This document shows, piece after piece, positions 6,776-9,743 of a DNA stretch of 9,743 nucleotides. The notes beneath the pieces are model-generated. The model worked only from the letters and a program-made list of their open reading frames with translations, searched no databases and had not been told where the DNA came from. The translations under genes were made by a program, and so were the position numbers. Every line of letters starts with the position of its first letter. Positions within the stretch are counted from its first letter, which is position 1. Source of the stretch: Paracoccaceae bacterium (GTDB lineage: Bacteria; Pseudomonadota; Alphaproteobacteria; Rhodobacterales; Rhodobacteraceae); the NCBI GenBank assembly GCA_007119835.1, contig SKOX01000314.1, positions 1-9,743 on the forward strand. Direction: 5' to 3'.

Positions 6776-8394
6776 GCGGCGGCCTCCCCGTGCACGACCT
6801 CACCGCCAAGGATGGTCATCTCCGCCCTCGCCTCGAGAAGCGCCTCGGGCTCCACGGCGAGCAGGTCGCGGTCCCACACCGCGATGTCGGCGAGCATGCC
6901 CGGGGCGAGCGTCCCCTTGATGCCCTCCTCGCGCGAGCCGTAGGCCGAGGCCCAGGTGTAGGCGTGCAGCGCCTCCTCGATCGACAGGCGATGCTCGGGG
7001 CCGAGCACCGTCCCCTTGGCCGTCTTGCGCGTCACCATGGTGTAGAGGTTCGGCATCGGCGCGATCTCGGTCACGGGGCAGTCGGTCGAGGCTGACGGAT
7101 GCAGCCCGGCCTCGATCCAGGTCCGCATCGGGTGGGACGACGCGACCCGCTCCTCCTCGGCGAGCGTGAGGTAGAGGTCGCCGAAATAGTAGAGGAAGAC
7201 CGGCTGCGGCGCCGGCAGGACATGCATGGCCCTCAGCCGCGCCAGCTGGTCGGGCCGCAGCCAGCCGCAATGCTCGATGCGGTGGCGCCGGTCGGGGTCG
7301 GGCGTGTCGGCGAAGGCCGCCTCGAAGGCGTTCAGCACCTGCTCGATGGCGGCGTCTCCGATCGCGTGCACCGCCATCTGGTAGCCGGCGCGATGCGCCT
7401 CGAGCACCATCGCCGCCACCTCGGCATCGTCCGGGATGCAGAGGATGCCGAGGTCGGACTGGTCGCCGCCGAGATAGGGCCGCGTCATCGCCGCCGTCCG
7501 CCCGCCGGCGCTGCCGTCGGTGAAGATCTTCACCGGCCCGATCCGAAGCATGTCGTCGCCCTTGCCGGTGACGAGGCCCTCGGCCATCGCCTGCGGCAGG
7601 ATCGAGCGCGTCTTGTCGCCCATCAGGCAGAGATAGGTCCGCACCGGCAGCCGCCCGTCGCGCCGCGCGCGCTGGTAGGCGAGCATCTCCGCCCAACCTG
7701 CCCGTATGCCGCAGGCGGCGTCCATGCAGGAGGTGATGCCGTGAGAGAGAAGATCGCGGCCGCCGCGCTCGATCGCCTCGACCAGCGCGTCCTCCGTCGG
7801 GTTGGGCAGGACCGCGAGGACCGCTTCGCGCCCGGTCTCGGCGAGGAGGCCCGTCAGCCGTCCGTCGCGCCGCTCGATCAGCCCGCCCTCCGGAGACGGC
7901 GTATCCTCGTCGATGCCGGCCAGCGCCAGCGCCCGCGAGTTCGCCACCGCAAGATGGCCGTCGGTCCGCACGATATAGACGGGATGATCCGGGCAGGCGG
8001 CGTCGAGCTCGTCCCGCGTCGGATGCCGGCCGACGTCGAGCTGGAAGTGGTCGTATCCCCGCCCCGTCAACCACTCGCCCGGCGGCATCGCCTCCGCCCG
8101 CCGGCGCAGCGACGAGAGAAGGGAGTCGAGCGTCGGCGCCGCCTTCGGGCGCAGGTCGACCTCCGCCATGGCAAGTCCGTAGGGCAGGAGATGCATGTGG
8201 GCGTCGTTCAGCCCCGGCGTCGCCAGCCGCCCGGCGAGGTCGACGACCCGCGTTTCCGGCCCGATCAGCGCCTCGATATCCGCCGCGCTGCCGGATGCGG
8301 CGACCTTGCCGCCGGTGATCGCGACGGCTTCGGCGAGCGGCAGGCCCATGCCGCACCAGACCTTGCCGCCCGTGAGGACGCTGTCGGCACTCAT
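6772..8394 (-). CDS. Metal-dependent amidohydrolase, YtcJ/NfdA type (amidohydrolase_3 family)
   Basis: Predicted cytoplasmic hydrolase, 540 residues, of the family typified by YtcJ and N-substituted formamide deformylase (NfdA). Members cleave amide-type C-N bonds, but most have no known substrate. All expected active-site residues are visible: His66 and His68 (GLNDAHMHLLPYG), Lys289 (GPVKIFTDGSAGGRTAA), His343 (AVHAIGDAAI), His375 (HRIEHCGW) and Asp438 (SASTDCPV). The C-terminal GIKGTLAPGMLADIAVWDRD (491-510) returns to the beta-sandwich domain. I place the start at the ATG at 8394: it precedes the conserved N-terminus (VLTGGKVWCGMGLPLAEAVAI) and overlaps the TGA of a 14-codon leader ORF as ATGA. 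The frame stays open to 8604, but that extension reads through the leader region and has no family-like sequence. Its own ribosome site is weak, so expression likely depends on coupling to the leader. It is the first large gene of the transporter operon. Confidence 0.93.
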   Translation of the reverse strand: MSADSVLTGGKVWCGMGLPLAEAVAITGGKVAASGSAADIEALIGPETRVVDLAGRLATPGLNDAHMHLLPYGLAMAEVDLRPKAAPTLDSLLSSLRRRAEAMPPGEWLTGRGYDHFQLDVGRHPTRDELDAACPDHPVYIVRTDGHLAVANSRALALAGIDEDTPSPEGGLIERRDGRLTGLLAETGREAVLAVLPNPTEDALVEAIERGGRDLLSHGITSCMDAACGIRAGWAEMLAYQRARRDGRLPVRTYLCLMGDKTRSILPQAMAEGLVTGKGDDMLRIGPVKIFTDGSAGGRTAAMTRPYLGGDQSDLGILCIPDDAEVAAMVLEAHRAGYQMAVHAIGDAAIEQVLNAFEAAFADTPDPDRRHRIEHCGWLRPDQLARLRAMHVLPAPQPVFLYYFGDLYLTLAEEERVASSHPMRTWIEAGLHPSASTDCPVTEIAPMPNLYTMVTRKTAKGTVLGPEHRLSIEEALHAYTWASAYGSREEGIKGTLAPGMLADIAVWDRDLLAVEPEALLEARAEMTILGGEVVHGEAAA

Positions 8395-8435
8395 GCGCGG
8401 GCGCTCGACGTCGCGTGTCCGGGTGCGGTCTTCAT
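8391..8435 (-). CDS. Putative 14-residue leader ORF overlapping the amidohydrolase start
   Basis: An ATG at 8435, four bases after AGGCGAGG, opens a frame reading MKTAPGHATSSARA and ends in a TGA that overlaps the amidohydrolase ATG (ATGA at 8391-8394). The better ribosome site belongs to this mini-ORF rather than to the enzyme gene, so ribosomes could load here and re-initiate at the enzyme start. Part of the ribosome site lies in the arm of the inverted repeat just upstream. The peptide has no recognisable run of one amino acid, so classic amino-acid attenuation is not indicated. The layout is seen; its being translated is inferred. It could be chance. Confidence 0.45.
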   Translation of the reverse strand: MKTAPGHATSSARA

Positions 8436-8443
8436 GTTGCCTC

Positions 8444-8479
8444 GCCTGTCGGTGTCTTTGATTTTCTTGTCCGACAGGC
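8444..8479 (-). promoter_or_regulatory. Perfect 9-bp inverted repeat with 18-base AT-rich centre (operator or leader hairpin)
   Basis: The arms GCCTGTCGG and CCGACAGGC are exact reverse complements at 8471-8479 and 8444-8452, separated by 18 bases that are AT-rich in an otherwise GC-rich region. The left arm overlaps the first four bases (AGGC) of the leader-ORF ribosome site. As RNA it could fold and hide that site; as DNA it could be a two-half-site operator. A weak promoter-like pair, TTGCCG (8485-8490) and GAAAAT (8461-8466) with an 18-base spacer, would put the dyad across the -10 and start region, favouring the operator reading. The dyad is certain, the role is not. Confidence 0.6.
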
Positions 8480-8499
8480 TGGGCCGGCAACGGTGTCGC

Positions 8500-8560
8500 A
8501 GTCAAGTTGACGCACCCCGTGGCATCGCCTGCAACGGTCACCGAAGCCGCGCCGTCAAGT
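8500..8560 (-). repeat. ACTTGAC motif repeated 53 bp apart, one copy within a GTCAAgTTGAC palindrome
   Basis: ACTTGAC reads on the minus strand at 8501-8507 and again at 8554-8560, 53 bp apart, about five helical turns. The first copy lies inside the near-perfect 11-bp palindrome GTCAAGTTGAC (8501-8511). Both contain TTGAC, like a -35 element, but I find no convincing -10 hexamer at the right distance from either. They may be regulator half-sites; short repeats such as these can also occur by chance. Confidence 0.3.
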
Positions 8561-8624
8561 CGTTCATAACGCTCACAAAGTGCCTCACCGACGCAAGGCG
8601 GCACCGCGCTGCTGCGCGGGCGCG

Positions 8625-8644
8625 GGTATTATTTTCGTTATACC
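8625..8644. promoter_or_regulatory. AT-rich 20-bp dyad downstream of the LysR gene
   Basis: The segment begins GGTAT and ends ATACC with an AT-rich ten-base middle, a sharp drop in GC within a strongly GC-rich region. On the minus strand it contains TATAAC, a good -10-like hexamer, but no clear -35 stands 17 bases before it. It could be a LysR-type operator or a promoter for the transporter operon, which would give an untranslated leader of about 200 bases. Just downstream is a 6-bp hairpin (8604-8619) without a T-run on the minus strand, so I do not call a terminator after the regulator gene. Confidence 0.4.
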
Positions 8645-8670
8645 TTCATCAGCCGGGGCGTTTCCGGGCG

Positions 8671-9588
8671 TCACCAGCGGAGCAGCGGCGCCTGTTCCAG
8701 CCGACGGCGGAGGATGTCGAGGAACAGCGAGACGAGCTTCGGCATGCCGACGCCGGCCCGCGTCACCGCCACGACCGCGATGCCTGCCCGCGGCGCGAAG
8801 CGGCGGGCGACGATGGCGAGCGACGAGGAGGCGGTCGCGGTGTAGGAATCCACCACCGCCACGCCGAGCCCGGCGGCGACCAGCGCGCAGGCCGTCGCGC
8901 TGTAGCGCGCCTCGATCCGCGGCTCGTGCGGCACGCCGGCCTCTGCGAAGGCCGCCGCCGAGATCGCGCCGATCGAGGTCTCGAGCCCGATCAGCGGGTA
9001 GCGTGCGAGATCGGCCGGCGTCACCGTCCCCCTCGCCGCGAGCGGGTGGTCGCGCGGCATCACCGCAGCGAGGTCGACCTCGGCCAGCGTGTGGACCTCG
9101 AGCGCGGCGTTGTCGGCCGGCCCGAGGAACAGCCCGACATCCGCCGCGCCCGCCTCGACCGCTTGCACCACATCCGACATGCGCCGGACAGTGTAGCGGA
9201 CCCTCACCCGCTCCCGCCCCTCGAGCAGTTCGCGCAGGGCGTGCGGCCCGATCGTGTGCCCGATCGGCGGCGTCGCGAAGATCCTGAGCCGCCCGGACCG
9301 GCTGTGCTTCAGATCGCGCACCTCGTCCTCGAGCATCCTCAGCATGCGGAAGATCGGCTCGGACTCCTGCAGGAGGTGGCGGGCCTCCTCGGTCGGCTTC
9401 AGCCCGCTGCTCGTGCGCTCGAAGAGCGTGAGGCCGAGCTGGCGCTCGAGGGCGCGCACCGCATTCGAGACTGCGGGCTGCGAGATGCCGAGATGCTCCG
9501 CGGCGCCGGTCGTCGTGCGCCATTCCATCACCGCGCCGAAGACCTCCAGCAGCCGCAGGCTGAGGTCGTTGCGCCGGTCGATCCTCAC
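8671..9588 (-). CDS. LysR-type transcriptional regulator
   Basis: A 305-residue LysR-family protein, the standard length. The N-terminal winged helix-turn-helix is about residues 10-70 (LRLLEVFGAV...TTTGAAEHLGISQPAVSNAVRALERQLGLTLFERTSSGLKPTEEA). The effector-binding domain follows from about 98 (SGRLRIFATPPIG) to the end, including ADVGLFLG and the CALVAAGLGVAVVDSY stretch. The GTG at 9588 is used because the helix-turn-helix needs the residues right after it; it overlaps the racemase stop (GTGA) and lacks a strong ribosome site, suggesting coupled translation. LysR proteins typically sense a small metabolite and control neighbouring genes. It is co-directional with the amidohydrolase/transporter operon and lies 276 bases before the amidohydrolase start, so that operon is the obvious target. 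Effector unknown. Confidence 0.95.
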   Translation of the reverse strand: MRIDRRNDLSLRLLEVFGAVMEWRTTTGAAEHLGISQPAVSNAVRALERQLGLTLFERTSSGLKPTEEARHLLQESEPIFRMLRMLEDEVRDLKHSRSGRLRIFATPPIGHTIGPHALRELLEGRERVRVRYTVRRMSDVVQAVEAGAADVGLFLGPADNAALEVHTLAEVDLAAVMPRDHPLAARGTVTPADLARYPLIGLETSIGAISAAAFAEAGVPHEPRIEARYSATACALVAAGLGVAVVDSYTATASSSLAIVARRFAPRAGIAVVAVTRAGVGMPKLVSLFLDILRRRLEQAPLLRW

Positions 9589-9743
9589 GCCGCCGATCCG
9601 CGCGCCAGCAGCACGAGGCCCATGGCCTGCACCGCCGCCGCCTGCACGGGATCGATCACCGGCCGCCCCAGCGCGCGGGCGAGCGGCGCCCGGTGCCGCG
9701 CCATCCCGGCACAGCCGAGGATGACGACGTCCGCTCCGTCCTC
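9585..9743 (-). CDS. Asp/Glu/hydantoin racemase-family protein, C-terminal fragment (5' part outside window)
   Basis: Only the last 52 residues are in the window. They read EDGADVVILGCAGMARHRAP... and then GRPVIDPVQAAAVQAM. The GADVVILGCAGMA stretch with its cysteine (fragment residue 11) followed by a PVIDPVQAA turn is the C-terminal half-site of the Asp/Glu/hydantoin racemase superfamily, where this cysteine is one of the two catalytic residues. Hydantoin racemase, or a related arylmalonate/maleate-type enzyme, are the candidates; I cannot choose from so short a piece. The stop TGA (9585-9587) overlaps the GTG of the LysR gene, so the two are probably co-transcribed. A racemase beside two amidohydrolases suggests chiral ureide or amide substrates, which is inference only. 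Confidence 0.85.
   Translation of the reverse strand, partial: EDGADVVILGCAGMARHRAPLARALGRPVIDPVQAAAVQAMGLVLLARGSAA

Noticed and set aside
8395..8604. In-frame N-terminal extension of the YtcJ-type hydrolase
   Set aside because: The added 70 residues have no family match and cross the dyad and leader ORF; the conserved N-terminus starts at the ATG at 8394.
8604..8619. CCGCGC/GCGCGG hairpin as terminator of the LysR gene
   Set aside because: The stem is only 6 bp and no T-run follows on the minus strand.
1..9743. Nickel or opine importer as a specific assignment
   Set aside because: The peptide/nickel-class family is clear, but no residue pattern visible in the binding protein settles the ligand and no nickel-enzyme or opine genes are in the window.

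Overview
The window is GC-rich throughout. All nine supported genes, plus one 14-codon leader ORF, lie on the minus strand, so transcription runs from the right edge to the left edge. Codon use, the tightly overlapping gene junctions (ATGA, TTGA, GTGA) and the protein families fit a high-GC alphaproteobacterium (Rhizobiales, Rhodobacterales or Rhodospirillales type). No phylogenetic marker gene is present, so this placement is an inference.

Layout in the direction of transcription: (1) the C-terminal 52 residues of an Asp/Glu/hydantoin racemase-family protein, cut by the right edge (9585-9743); (2) a LysR-type regulator whose GTG start overlaps the racemase stop (8671-9588); (3) a gap of about 235 bases holding a 20-bp AT-rich dyad, a repeated ACTTGAC motif, a 9-bp-armed inverted repeat and a short leader ORF; (4) a YtcJ/NfdA-type metal-dependent amidohydrolase (6772-8394); (5) two Dpp/Opp-type permeases (5834-6775 and 4947-5837); (6) the periplasmic solute-binding protein (3322-4917); (7) a strong GC hairpin (3286-3311); (8) a second amidohydrolase of the TRZ/ATZ/chlorohydrolase-like class (1823-3259); (9) two Dpp/Opp ATPases, DppD-like (818-1819) and DppF-like (1-821, cut by the left edge).

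Together these encode a complete type I peptide/nickel-class ABC importer: binding protein, two permeases and two ATPases. Two unrelated subclasses of the amidohydrolase superfamily are embedded in the same operon, and a LysR regulator and a racemase-family enzyme lie just upstream. The simplest reading is an uptake-and-hydrolysis locus: a small amide-, ureido- or N-heterocycle-containing compound is imported, its C-N bonds are cleaved in the cytoplasm, and the LysR protein senses the compound or a product. The substrate cannot be read from the sequence.

The points most worth a second look are: the leader ORF and inverted repeat controlling the first amidohydrolase; a Gln where related hydrolases carry the catalytic Glu of the HxxE motif in the second amidohydrolase; the hairpin directly after the binding-protein gene; and a possible one-base frameshift at the extreme C-terminal end of the visible DppF-like ORF. 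I see no mobile elements, RNA genes, CRISPR arrays or tRNAs.
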